31,985 nt of DNA from Seison nebaliae (lineage: Eukaryota; Rotifera; Pararotatoria; Seisonacea; Seisonidae), in assembly GCA_023231475.1 (NCBI GenBank), contig JALJEE010002398.1, positions 1 to 31,985 on the forward strand, in the 5' to 3' direction. Position numbers and translations under genes: made by a program. Of the stretch, positions 11,016 through 21,913 are shown in pieces. Within the stretch, counting starts at the first letter, position 1; each line of letters begins with the position of its first letter. The notes below the pieces were generated by a model. The model had not been told where the DNA came from. It worked only from the letters and a program-made list of their open reading frames with translations, and ran no database searches.

Positions 11016-12629
11016 GTTGTTATTATTATGCACATGATAAGTAGCTTTGATAATAAGATGAGAAATTAAAAGAAAAAAATATTTAAATAAATATTATTAA
11101 CTTTCCTCAACATGATGATTATTATGATTGTTGGAATAATCGGAATTTCCTATTAGAAAGAAAAAAAGAAAATAATTTAAATTTTTCTATACCAATAAAT
11201 TTTTGAAGGAAATCATTTCTTAAAAATCTTCTTCAATCAAAATAATTCCTTCTTCCTCCATCAAATTGATATATGAACATGAGATAATTAGTGAGTGATA
11301 TTGATCAAATTTATTTATTGACTGGCATTGATCAGATTTATTTATAGACTGATATTGACTTTTTAAAGATCCTGAAAGAAAAAAATAGAGAAAAATTAGT
11401 AATTTTATCAGTCACATCATCTAATGAAGTGGTAAAAAATGTTTTCATTTATTCACTAGAAATAAGTTGAGGAATAATTTAAGAAAAACGAAAGAAAATA
11501 AAAAGTTGAATAGAACAATCGGTTGAATTGAATGGCAAGTATGAGAGTAAAAAAGGAAAATTTTAAGTGAAGTAACCTGGTGATGATATGGAAAGATAAA
11601 TATTTTACTATTCAGTCACTCATTATTGTCGTTATTGTTATGGAATATTCATGTGTGTGTGTGTGTGTGTTTTTTTTTATTAAATTAATGATCATTTAAG
11701 ATGATATGTTCATATTAATGAGACGATGATTTAATATTATATGTGAATCTTAAACATTTCAACACATTTATTTAACATTTGAGCATTTTTCGATTATTCC
11801 TTTTTGTATATTTCATATTAGGAATCATTGAGATCAATTGTCTTCACTTCTTCATATATATATTCATTTCCATCATATTGTCTCATTCATTAGATTCATG
11901 AAAGTTAATCGTTTTATCATTTTTATCCACAACATATCATATGATCAATCAAAATTTAATTCATCGATATATCATTCATCTTTTAAACGTTCATTATCTC
12001 TCTTTTATCCGCTTTTTATCCTCATCATTTATCATTTTCAATACATGTTTCGTGCACTCTATATTCAATCTTATTAAACCCATCACATACCAATGATGCG
12101 GAGGGAAGAGGAAATAATCTAAAAATTTAAAGATTTCTAACCATCTCTCACTTTCGGTGCCTCGTACAATTCCCAATGATCGGGATTAGTCAAATTCACT
12201 GATAATGTCGTTAACTAGATGGAAATTAGTAAAAATTGGTATTCGCCAGAAACTAACCGAACAATATCGAATGTATAAAGTACAACAACCGGAATAAATA
12301 TCGGCACCGTTCAATTCTCCCATAATTTTCGTTGACGTCTCCTCACTCTCAAATTCAACTAGAGCATGAACTTCCTCATGACGTAAAATTACGATGCGCA
12401 ACACTTTTGCACGAGGAGTCGTTATTTGTTTGATGATATCACAATCGATATTATAAGTCGCATTTCGAACAGTAAATAAGAGAACAGTGGAAGGTCTCGT
12501 TCCTTCTAATTGACTGACATCTCTATCAAACGGATGACTCATACGTCCTATTGAATGATCCTCATCTCCTATTCTCATTTTTGTCCTTTCAATCTCATTA
12601 TTCTCCATATTCTGTCCAGTCCTCTTCAT
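9666..12629 (-). CDS. hnRNP L-like RNA-binding protein (RRM2, RRM3, RRM4)
   Basis: A nuclear pre-mRNA splicing regulator of the hnRNP L/LL/smooth family, which binds CA-rich RNA. Exons in transcript order: 12629-12258, 12214-12142, 11149-11102, 11044-10518, 10445-10119, 10073-10016, 9969-9874 and 9823-9666. All phases agree and give about 552 residues. RRM2 contains STVLLFTVRNATYNID and ELNGADIYSGCCTLYIRY. It is followed by the family tail TNPDHWELYE. RRM3 begins HAILMVYGLESSMWTCDGLY. RRM4 has TLHYFNVPPDLTETDVYD and ends FPYSMKLCFSTT. Between RRM2 and RRM3 lies a disordered linker with polyAsn and Arg-rich parts. Introns are 42-72 nt except for one of 992 nt (11150-12141). RRM1 of the family is not found; the frame upstream of 12629 stays open only to a possible acceptor at 12644, so an upstream exon is likely. 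Confidence 0.88.
10979..11031 (-). repeat. (AAT)n run coding for polyasparagine
   Basis: Plus-strand (TTA)n reads as AAT codons in the hnRNP L linker exon and gives about 18 Asn with one Ser. Short Asn/His runs surround it. Such low-complexity linkers between RRMs are disordered; length variation between individuals is likely because the repeat is nearly pure. Confidence 0.85.
11296..11359. repeat. 27-bp tandem repeat, 2.4 copies
   Basis: Units start at 11296 and 11323 and differ at about 4 of 27 positions; a 10-base partial third unit follows. The shared core is TTGATCARATTTATTTAT. It lies in the long hnRNP L intron. Confidence 0.75.
11652..11670 (-). repeat. (CA)9 dinucleotide run in hnRNP L intron
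   Basis: Plus strand reads (TG)n, so the hnRNP L transcript reads (CA)n. CA repeats are the known high-affinity ligand of vertebrate hnRNP L. The run is followed on the minus strand by no obvious exon. Confidence 0.9.
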
Positions 12630-12643
12630 ATCTTTTACGAACT

Positions 12644-13084
12644 AATTTTTAATGAAAGAAAGATACTTCTGATGAGTTTAAAAAATAATTTAAAATTAAA
12701 TGTACATGTGAATAATTTATACAATTCCACAAATTTATTTCTAACACAATTCATATTTATTCAACATAAAAAAGACATATTTATTAAAATAATAGAAGAG
12801 AAAAAAGGAATTTCAATCGCTTCACGTATAACATGTAACATGGATCTCAATCATTTAAAAGAAAAGAACGTCGTACATAAATTGTTTATTTCGAATACAG
12901 CAAATATGGTAAAATCGTTTTATTGGCTCTCTTCCCTCCATCTCAACATCGAACCATCATTCTTTTTTTTCATCCAACAACTTTAAATTTTCAAATTCAA
13001 ACTTTAAGCTTTAATTCTTTTCAACAATTACAAATTAATTACAAAGATTTTTTCGCAAATTTTTAAATTAAAATATAAAAAGTT
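12644..13084. other. Spacer between mL40 and hnRNP L; RRM1 not found
   Basis: Both neighbours are on the minus strand. I looked here for the missing first RRM of hnRNP L and saw no matching RNP motifs in any minus-strand frame. An open frame on the plus strand (12555-12986) is Asn/Leu/Phe-rich and not convincing. The mL40 3' end and the hnRNP L promoter or first exon should lie here. Confidence 0.5.
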
Positions 13085-13894
13085 TTATTTCTTTTTATTT
13101 TTCTTCTCAGCCAATTTCTTCCCCACATCTGAAGTGAACACTTGTTCATTATATAATCGAGTTTTATCATTATAATTTCCTTCTGGTGGAATGTAATTCT
13201 GTTTAATTAGCCGATGAACGGGACCGTCCAATTTTAAGCCTTCTAAATTTGAGTCATCCACCTAAAAATAGATTAATAAACGAAGGATTAATAAAAATTA
13301 AGTACCTTTATTGCTAATTCATAGAATTGAGGAGATAATTCTTTTAGTTTATTCAGAGCCTTTTCTTGTTCATTTCTTATATTCGATATAATTTTCCATT
13401 CATTAATCGCTACATTCTGTTGATGTATTGCCCATTCTTTCCTTAAACGAAAACGAGAGAATTCTTTCTCTTTATTCTCTTCAACTTCACGTTTTCTTTC
13501 TCTAACAATTTGTAAATGATGAAACTGCATTTAGGTGATTTAAGAAGGAACTTGAAAGATTTAAGGATTGTTCTATCATGTTCCAATTCTTCAACTGGTT
13601 TCAGTTTCCTTCCAAATTTCTCCAATCGTCGAATAGATCGTTCAATTCGAACTCTTTTTCTTTCTTCACTACCAAAAAGAAATAAGTTAAAATATTGATC
13701 TTCATATTAAACCGTTGTCGAACGATTGCTGGATCTACTCTCTTCTTTTTCTTCAAAGGTTCACCACTAAACATGAATTGTTAGAGAATCAGATAATTTC
13801 CGTTTAACTTCAAAATTGCCGTTGTATGAATATTATTCAACAGTTTTGGTTTAATATGTGCAGACAAGTTAATATTGGCGAATAACTTCAACAT
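13085..13894 (-). CDS. mrpl40: Mitochondrial ribosomal protein mL40
   Basis: A component of the mitochondrial large ribosomal subunit. Five exons in transcript order: 13894-13809, 13766-13713, 13668-13552, 13501-13306 and 13261-13085. Together they code for 209 residues, matching the usual size of about 206. Introns are 42, 44, 50 and 44 nt and all phases agree. The first exon is a mitochondrial targeting-like peptide (MLKLFANINLSAHIKPKL). Family landmarks follow: LKKKKRVDP, RSIRRLEK, then KEWAIHQQ, the LKELSPQFYELAIK helix and the C-terminal IPPEGNYNDKTRLYN block. The last exon ends in a Lys-rich tail. It is divergent from SBDS, with 422 bp between the two start codons. Confidence 0.9.
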
Positions 13895-14316
13895 TTCATC
13901 AAATATGATTTTAAGAATATTTTAAAATTATTAGACTAAAAATTTAATTTTTTGAAATTAAAAAATTTTTTCAAAAAAATTCCTTTTCTCGATATATTTC
14001 CTTTTCCCACATGAAACATTTGAAGAAATAGATTAAACTAAAATTTTAAATTGAGAATAAATTAGTTTTACTTTATAAGTAGTTTAAATGGATTCTTTAT
14101 AGAAAGTTGTGTAAATTGTTCACTTAAACGACATTTCCCATATAAATATGAGAGAATGTTTTGAATTGTTTAAGATTCAAAAGAACTTTAGACAATTTAT
14201 GACGTAATGTCATAAAGGACGGTGTGAATTGAGGAAGAGATTTAATATAAAAAGAATTTATTTCAATAAAAATTTAAATTCAATTTTCATTTTTGTTTAT
14301 TCTCTGTTAGAATTTT
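13895..14316. promoter_or_regulatory. Divergent intergenic region mL40 / SBDS
   Basis: The start codons of mL40 (minus) and SBDS (plus) face away from each other across 422 bp, so this segment must carry both promoters. It is AT-rich with T and A runs; I see no motif that I can name with confidence. Confidence 0.5.
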
Positions 14317-15066
14317 ATGGGAAAAATATTTACTCCGATCAACCAAATTAGATTAACTAACGTTGCAACTGTAAAGCAAAAGAAAGGAGGAAAAAGATTT
14401 GAGATAGCATGTTACAAGAACAAAGTGCTTTCGTGGCGATCGGGCATCGAGAGAGATCTGGATGAGGTACTTCAATCTCACCAGATATTCATCAACGTTT
14501 CCAAAGGCCAATTGGCGAAAAAGGACGATATCGTCAAATGTTACAAATCGAATGACGAGGAGAAGATATTGAAAGAGATTTTGAAGAATGGTACGTTGCA
14601 AGTGAGTGACAAAGAACGTCATACTCAAGAGGAGAATGCTTTTAAAGAGATTGCGATGATTGTGGCGAGTAAATGTATCGATCCGGAAACTAAACGTCCT
14701 CATACCGCCAGTATGATCGAGAAGGCGATGAAAACTTTACAATTTGGTCCTTCTCTTTCCCAATCGACGAAAAAACAGGCATTACATGTGATTAAACGTT
14801 TGATGGATTCGGACATCATCTCAATTGATCGAGTTTCCATGAAAATTGATGTGCAGATGCCAGTGAAAGAAGGTAAACAAATAAAAAATCAAGTGACCAT
14901 TTTAATGCAATTAGTGAACGATGTGAAAGTTGACGATCAACAAATGTCAATTTCAGGAATTGTTTCTCCGGGAAACTTTAAGAAAATCAACGATCTCGTA
15001 CAACAAACAACGAGAGGTCATGGCATCGTCCACATAATCAGTCTCGAACATACCAATGAAAGTTGA
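14317..15066 (+). CDS. sbds: SBDS ribosome maturation factor
   Basis: SBDS works with the GTPase EFL1 to release eIF6 from late cytoplasmic pre-60S subunits. One exon codes for 249 residues, the normal length (human about 250). The N-terminal FYSH domain has IFTPINQIRLTNVATVK, GKRFEIACYKNKV and SWRSGIERDLDEVL, then NVSKGQLAKK. The central three-helix domain starts at the invariant QVSDKERHTQ and includes CIDPETKRPHT. The C-terminal ferredoxin-like domain (from about residue 170) has the GIVSPGNFKKINDLVQ helix. All three domains are intact and I see no frame break. The downstream neighbour on the same strand is eIF4A, so two translation genes are adjacent. Confidence 0.97.
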   Translation: MGKIFTPINQIRLTNVATVKQKKGGKRFEIACYKNKVLSWRSGIERDLDEVLQSHQIFINVSKGQLAKKDDIVKCYKSNDEEKILKEILKNGTLQVSDKERHTQEENAFKEIAMIVASKCIDPETKRPHTASMIEKAMKTLQFGPSLSQSTKKQALHVIKRLMDSDIISIDRVSMKIDVQMPVKEGKQIKNQVTILMQLVNDVKVDDQQMSISGIVSPGNFKKINDLVQQTTRGHGIVHIISLEHTNES

Positions 15067-15421
15067 AGAATTCGAACAATTATTATTCAATTTTCAATTT
15101 AAGATTGAAACATTGAAAAAAATTTATTTTAATAAAATATATGAAAATTAATCATTAATTATAATAAATTGTTATAATTACCTACTGTTCTATAGTTGAT
15201 GATTAATGGAATTTTTTAAATTGATGTAATGTAATTTAAAGCTTAACATTTGAATTTGACTTTTCAGGAATTTGAAGAAAATAAAAATTGTTAATCTAAT
15301 TTTCAAATTCAGACATTGACCACATGTGAACTGTAGTTATTAAATTTTTTTTTACACATTCTTCGCTTATTGTTCATTTCCATCTATATGAGAATGTGAT
15401 GCGCAAGTAATGGTCGATTTG

Positions 15422-15453
<32 letters not shown>

Positions 15454-15665
15454 GACATGCGTCTATAATAAATCTAATTACTTCCATTTACCTATGCATC
15501 GTGAGTGGAGAAATTTTAAATTTTATTATTCTTTCATTAATCCTTTATCTTAAATTCCATTTCTCTATTAATTCCATTAATGACTCATCAATTAATATTT
15601 ATTTGTTTGAAAAGATTAAACGATTTTCCTAATTTTTAATAGTTTCATTTTGAATAATTCATAAT
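15067..15665. other. SBDS-eIF4A spacer
   Basis: The start has an AATAAA near 15131 that could serve SBDS polyadenylation. A (TG)14 run lies at 15426-15453, about 210 bp before the eIF4A ATG. No further gene is supported; the open frame at 15429-15632 is made by the repeat and AT-rich sequence. Confidence 0.6.
15426..15453. repeat. (TG)14 microsatellite
   Basis: Fourteen uninterrupted TG units lie in the putative promoter or 5' region of eIF4A. Confidence 0.95.
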
Positions 15666-16835
15666 ATGAATGATCTGGAAGTAAATGTAGAAAATGATCA
15701 AAATGATGTTGTCGAAGATTTTAAAGACATGAATTTGAAGGAAGATTTGACACGTGGAGTGTACGGATATGGTTTCGAGAAACCATCGGTCATTCAAGCT
15801 CGTGCCATTATGCCATGTATTCGTGGAGTTGATGTTATTGCACAAGCGCAATCAGGAACTGGAAAAACGGCGACATTTTGCATCGCAATTCTCCAACGAG
15901 TAAAAGAAGAAATTAAACAGCCACAAGCTTTGGTTTTGGCACCAACTCGAGAATTGGCCGATCAGAATAGTCGAGTAATGGCCGCTCTCGGTCGTCATTT
16001 GAATTTGACTTATCATTTGTGTATTGGAGGAACAGATATTTCGGACGATGCACAAAAATGTCAATCTGCTCAAATTATCGTTGGGACACCAGGACGAGTG
16101 TTCGACATGATCCAACGTCGACATTTGACCACATCCAAAATTCACATGTTAGTCATGGACGAAGCGGACGAGATGTTGAAACGAGGTTTCTTGGAACAGA
16201 TTATGCAAATTTTCGCTACTCTACCAAAATCGTTACAGACGATTTTGATCTCGGCAACAATGCCAGAACAAGTGATGGAAGTGACTAATCAATTTATGCA
16301 GACACCGGTCAAGATTATGGTGAAGAAAGAACAATTGACATTGGAAGGTATTCGTCAATATTATATTAATGTGAGTAAAGAAGAATTTAAATTGGAAGTT
16401 CTATTCGATATCTACAAATCATTGAAAGTTAGTCAATGTGTCATCTTTTGCAATTCGCGTCGTAAAGTGACATATGTTGCTAACGAATTATTAGCACAAC
16501 AACATACCGTCTCATCATTACATGGTGAAATGACACAACAACAACGTGAACAGATTATGAATCAATTCCGTTCGGGATCATCTCGAATTCTTATTACTAC
16601 AGATGTTCTCTCTCGAGGTATCGATGTCCAACAAGTTACGTTGGTCATTAATTATGATCTACCCAAAAATCGAGAGACATACATTCATCGTATTGGTAGA
16701 AGTGGTCGATTCGGACGAAAAGGAACAGCCATCAATTTCATTACTGAAGAAGAGAAACAAGAATTGACCGATCTACAAAATCATTATTCCACATCAATTG
16801 TCCAAATGCCGAAGAATATCAACGAAGTGTTGTAA
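15666..16835 (+). CDS. eif4a: Eukaryotic initiation factor 4A (DEAD-box RNA helicase)
   Basis: The ATP-dependent RNA helicase of the eIF4F cap-binding complex, acting in the cytoplasm. One exon, 389 residues, slightly shorter than human eIF4A1 (406), with the difference in the variable N-terminus. Motifs in order: upstream Phe in FKDMNL, Q motif GFEKPSVIQ, motif I AQSGTGKT, Ia PTRELA, Ib [41 protein letters not shown] and [10 protein letters not shown]. The long stretch from [15 protein letters not shown] on is typical of eIF4A. FKDMNL and the [12 protein letters not shown] linker favour eIF4A over the exon-junction paralogue eIF4A3, though HRIGRSGR is the eIF4A3-like form. The usual LLARGID is VLSRGID here. 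Convergent with Rpt2. Confidence 0.93.
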   Translation: MNDLEVNVENDQNDVVEDFKDMNLKEDLTRGVYGYGFEKPSVIQARAIMPCIRGVDVIAQAQSGTGKTATFCIAILQRVKEEIKQPQALVLAPTRELADQNSRVMAALGRHLNLTYHLCIGGTDISDDAQKCQSAQIIVGTPGRVFDMIQRRHLTTSKIHMLVMDEADEMLKRGFLEQIMQIFATLPKSLQTILISATMPEQVMEVTNQFMQTPVKIMVKKEQLTLEGIRQYYINVSKEEFKLEVLFDIYKSLKVSQCVIFCNSRRKVTYVANELLAQQHTVSSLHGEMTQQQREQIMNQFRSGSSRILITTDVLSRGIDVQQVTLVINYDLPKNRETYIHRIGRSGRFGRKGTAINFITEEEKQELTDLQNHYSTSIVQMPKNINEVL

Positions 16836-17274
16836 GTTCGGGGAAATACACTAGGGAAATAATCAAAACAATTGAACTTTATTATTATTATTATAATTCT
16901 TATAAAATTGTTTAAAATCGTTTTTAAATTGATCCGTTCGGTGGGAAGTTTTGAGAAGAATTTTTGACAATTGTCCTTTCAGTTATTCATTGTTACATCT
17001 AATTCATTTCTCATTCGTTTCACTTTCATTCTGAATAAAAACTTCATTAATCATTGTTAGTTAAATTACATTTAAATGGAAATACTTTTCTATGAAATTT
17101 ATGAATGAAATTTGGAAATTTTTTCTCATTCTCAAATCACATAATGATCGTGAAATTAAATAACGGAATTTAGTTCTAATTTAGGAATTAGTTATTTGTA
17201 AATAATTAGAAACAGTTAAAAGATTATATTTATTTCGATAATTAAAATTTAAAATTTCTTATAATTTTTTTCTA
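16836..17274. other. Convergent spacer eIF4A / Rpt2
   Basis: Tail-to-tail spacer holding two 3' untranslated regions. An AATAAA at about 17035 could be the eIF4A polyadenylation signal. No coding exon is seen. Confidence 0.6.
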
Positions 17275-19081
<1,807 letters not shown>

Positions 19082-19257
19082 TTCGTACAATGTTCGAGTT
19101 GAAAGGAAAGAATTTCTATAAAGTGAATCAGTTCGTTTTTATCGAGCTTCTAATTCTAATGAATTTATTCTGTAAATTAATTAATTATTAACGTCCCAAT
19201 TGGAAATGAGTGAGAATTTTTTAGTTTTAAATTTTCAGCTATTAAAGATAAAGAGGA
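19082..19257. promoter_or_regulatory. Divergent promoter region Rpt2 / DPH4
   Basis: Only 176 bp separate the Rpt2 start codon (minus) from the DPH4 start codon (plus). The two genes probably share a bidirectional promoter. No named box is identified. Confidence 0.55.
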
Positions 19258-19710
19258 ATGATTGAGAAGTTTGAGAATTGTTGTTTTTATTGTGTATTGA
19301 ATTTGAAGGATGATGAAAGAGATGAGAGATTATTGAAGAAATCATTCAAAAGTCAATTATTGAAATATCATCCGGATAAGAAATTGAATAATTTCACTAA
19401 TTTCCCATTAACTTTCTGTGATTTATGTGAAGAAAAGAAATATCAAATTTTACCCATCGACTGTCAATTACTTCGATATTCTTATAATGTTTTAACGGAC
19501 GAAACGAAACGAAAAGAATTCGATAGTAAAAGGAAAAAACTTCGAGTTCAATTACACGTCTCAAATAAGATCAAATCACACAACGTTCAAATTACTGACA
19601 ATTTAGAATTGTGTTGTGAACGATGTGAATGTATTTTGGAAGTAGGAGAGAATTCTTTACAAAAATCCATTTCCTGTTATGTCTGTGGAACGATAAATCA
19701 TTTTGAATAA
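19258..19710 (+). CDS. dph4: DPH4/DNAJC24, J-domain protein of diphthamide synthesis
   Basis: DPH4 is the J-domain, iron/zinc-binding helper of the first step of diphthamide formation on elongation factor 2. One exon, 150 residues (human 149). The J domain spans about residues 5-85 with the HPD motif in KYHPDKK and the last helix ending YNVLTDETKRKEFDSKRK. The C-terminal CSL zinc finger has C-x-C (CERCEC) and C-x-x-C (ISCYVCG), the expected four metal ligands. The J-domain insertion contains an extra CDLC pair and the N-terminus reads NCCFYC, so this copy is richer in cysteine than usual. It is divergent from Rpt2. Related J-proteins lack the CSL finger, so the assignment is fairly firm. Confidence 0.85.
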   Translation: MIEKFENCCFYCVLNLKDDERDERLLKKSFKSQLLKYHPDKKLNNFTNFPLTFCDLCEEKKYQILPIDCQLLRYSYNVLTDETKRKEFDSKRKKLRVQLHVSNKIKSHNVQITDNLELCCERCECILEVGENSLQKSISCYVCGTINHFE

Positions 19711-19807
19711 ATTCTCTTTAATTTCAATTGTTAATTGTTAAATTATTAATAATTATATTAAATGAAATGATTTTCTTTTTTACAAGAAAGTTTTTTTAAA
19801 GTTGACT

Positions 19808-19963
19808 ATGGTAGAAAGGAAACCAATCATCGATACGAGTCTTCTCTTGGCGAAAGAAGAGATAAAGAAAATCGAAGAGGATAAACCCACAAATATCATG
19901 CAATCTCTTATCGCAATTCTTTCATCGTTAATTTTATTTTATTCTAAACAATTATCAAAATGA
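19808..19963 (+). CDS. Small single-helix membrane protein, upstream member of an ATGA pair
   Basis: A 51-residue open frame (starts MVERKPIIDTSLLLAKEEIK) with an amphipathic charged first half and one hydrophobic helix near the C-terminus (SLIAILSSLILFY), followed by a short basic end. This is the layout of a tail-anchored or mitochondrial small membrane protein. Its TGA overlaps the ATG of the next frame by the four bases ATGA. I do not recognise it. The ORF is unlike surrounding AT-rich noise because its codons are mixed and charge is patterned. Confidence 0.5.
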   Translation: MVERKPIIDTSLLLAKEEIKKIEEDKPTNIMQSLIAILSSLILFYSKQLSK

Positions 19964-20184
19964 AAAACAGATTAAAAAATGCTCCGAATGAATTCGATGG
20001 AGAAGTAGAAAAATTGAGAGAACAATTGAGAGAAATAAAAGAATATTCTACTTCTCTTCCTCCCACGAAATTGGAAGAAATGGAAAAATTAGAAAGCGCA
20101 TTAAAAGAGATTAATAATAAAGTTTACGAAACTGATAAAATTGATAATGCTAATTTTTATAAAAGTCTTGAAAAATTTCAATAA
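19960..20184 (+). CDS. Small coiled-coil protein, downstream member of an ATGA pair
   Basis: A 74-residue open frame rich in Glu and Lys (EVEKLREQLREIKEY, LEEMEKLESALKEI) with heptad spacing that predicts a coiled coil. The ATG lies inside the stop region of the preceding small ORF (ATGA at 19960-19963), so both could be read from one mRNA by reinitiation or leaky scanning. No family is recognised. No splice sites that would fuse the two frames are seen at the overlap. Confidence 0.5.
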   Translation: MKNRLKNAPNEFDGEVEKLREQLREIKEYSTSLPPTKLEEMEKLESALKEINNKVYETDKIDNANFYKSLEKFQ

Positions 20185-20434
20185 ATTTTTTCAAATAAAA
20201 ATTTCTTCATTTTCAAAAATTCAATAAATAATTTGTTTGGTTTCTTCAGGAAAAAGGTGGAAATTTAAAAATTTTTGTCATCAATTTCATCTTCTGATTT
20301 TATATCATGAACACTTTTTGATTTTTGAAAAAAGTTCCTAATAATAAAAACAAATTGTGTGACAATTGTTAGGAGGGTTCTTCATTTATAAATTAGGCTG
20401 ATGAATGATTAGTGGAGCCATATCATTGAAAATC

Positions 20435-21791
20435 ATGTCATTCCATTTTAGAGCACCAGGGAAAATTATCATCAGTGGGGAACATAGCGCAGTTTATGGA
20501 AAAGTTTCGACGTTTCTTTCGATTTCTAAATAATTTTATCGGTTCAGGCGGCAATTGCTTCAACTATCAATTTATATTTAAATTTATATGCAACAATAAA
20601 AGAAGAAAAAGAAACAAATTTCGAATTATCTTTTTCAAATATCGGAGTTCATGGTTGTTGGCCGTTTGATAAACTAAAAGGAATTTTAGCAACATGTTAA
20701 TTTGAATATAGAATTGTCCAAACTTTTATTTTGCAATTAGTCGATGAGGAGAACTCGAAATTTTATGAAAAATTATGTGCGATCGAATTAGGGGGAAGAG
20801 GAGAACAATCTTCGGAATCTTTAATGTTCCATGAAAGTTCCATAACGACGTTCTTCTTCTTATTTGTACAGATTTATTATAAAAAGTTCTTTTATGTTTG
20901 TTGAGAAAAAATTGAAAAAATTAAAAAAAATTTTTTAGCTTAAAAAATTTGGAAAATTTGAAATGTTTAAAAGTTACGATCAATAACGAATTTCCGACTG
21001 GTTCGGGTTTGGGATCGAGTGCTGCTTTCAATGTCTGTCTCTCGGCACTCTTCCATCGATTGCTGAGGGTAGAGGATGAAAATAAATTGTTTGGAATAGA
21101 AGATATCAATCGATGGGCGTTTGAAGGAGAGAAACATATTCATGGCGATCCTTCAGGAGTTGATAATACGATTATTTGTTATGGCAATCTGATAAGATTT
21201 GAAGGAAGAGAACATAAGAAATTGAAGATGGAAGAACATCCGAAAATACTTTTAGTTGATACGAAAATTAATCGATCAACAAAAGATCTCGTGAGTAAAG
21301 TACGGAAGAATTATGATAAAGTTTTTTTCTTTCGGAAATTGTTTTTTTTTTAATTTTTTTCGAAAAAAAAAGTTCCCTAAAACAATTCCAATGTTTGTTG
21401 ATTTGATTGGGAGGATTACGGAGAGAATTAGTGAAATGATCGAAATGAAAGAGAATATCGATGAAGAAGAATTATCAGTAAAAAATTTTTAGTTTTTTTT
21501 AAAATTATTTTTTCTCATTTCTAGTTACTATTCTCGTTGAATAACGATTTATTGAATAAGATTGGTGTGGGTCACCAGAAGTTGAAGGAAGTGAAAGAGA
21601 TTGCTGAATCGTGTAACTTCAATGGATTTAAATTGACTGGTGCTGGTGGCGGTGGTTGTTCGATAATATTTATACCGAAAAATTCAACCGAGGAACAAAT
21701 CGACAAATTAAGAAATAAATTATCTTCTAATAATTTCAATAATTGGTTGACCGAATTAGGTTGTTCGGGTTTAGAAGATAAATCAAAATAA
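20435..21791 (+). CDS. mvk: Mevalonate kinase
   Basis: Phosphorylates mevalonate to 5-phosphomevalonate with ATP, in the isoprenoid pathway. Six exons: 20435-20503, 20548-20695, 20741-20885, 20939-21320, 21373-21477 and 21525-21791. Introns are 44-53 nt, all phases fit, and the product is about 371 residues (human 396). GHMP kinase motifs are all present: motif 1 APGKIIISGEHSAVYGK, motif 2 PTGSGLGSSAAFNV and motif 3 KLTGAGGGGCSI. The acidic base region reads HGDPSGVDN. The Cys/His-rich insert of mammalian enzymes is shorter. An ATG at 20435 places the first strand correctly. It is convergent with PSMB4; the two stop codons are 122 bp apart, so the 3' untranslated regions are close or overlap. 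Confidence 0.95.
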
Positions 21792-21913
21792 AAAATTTTT
21801 ATTAAATTCAAAAATTGTTTTTTTTGAAAATTGTGATAAGAAAAAAATTTAATTTATTTATTTTCTCAATAATATTAAATTTCTTTTTGGAAATGTTCTT
21901 CGAATTAGAATTT

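Larger units (their letters stand above)
11150..12141 (-). other. Long hnRNP L intron with CA repeat and 27-bp tandem repeat
   Basis: Donor GAT-G/GTTAGA and acceptor CTAATAG/GAAATT join in phase (GAT-GGA-AAT). At 992 nt it is about twenty times longer than the other introns of this gene. On the transcribed (minus) strand it contains a (CA)9 run at 11652-11670 and a 2.4-copy tandem repeat at 11296-11359. A possible 28-nt exon at 12091-12118 has a TTTTTAG acceptor and a strong GTATGT donor. It would leave an upstream intron of only 23-33 nt, so it may be an alternative or decoy exon. Confidence 0.6.

Noticed and set aside
10608-11069. 153-codon plus-strand ORF
   Set aside because: It is the shadow of the hnRNP L linker exon; the Ile/Thr runs come from the reverse complement of AAT codons.
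12555-12986. 143-codon plus-strand ORF opposite the hnRNP L start region
   Set aside because: Part of it is antisense to a proven hnRNP L exon and the rest is Asn/Leu/Phe-rich without motifs.
13516-13698. 27-nt intron in mL40 (GTTCC...GCAG)
   Set aside because: It does not keep the reading frame. A 50-nt intron ending at TTAG (13502) does and matches the size of the other introns.
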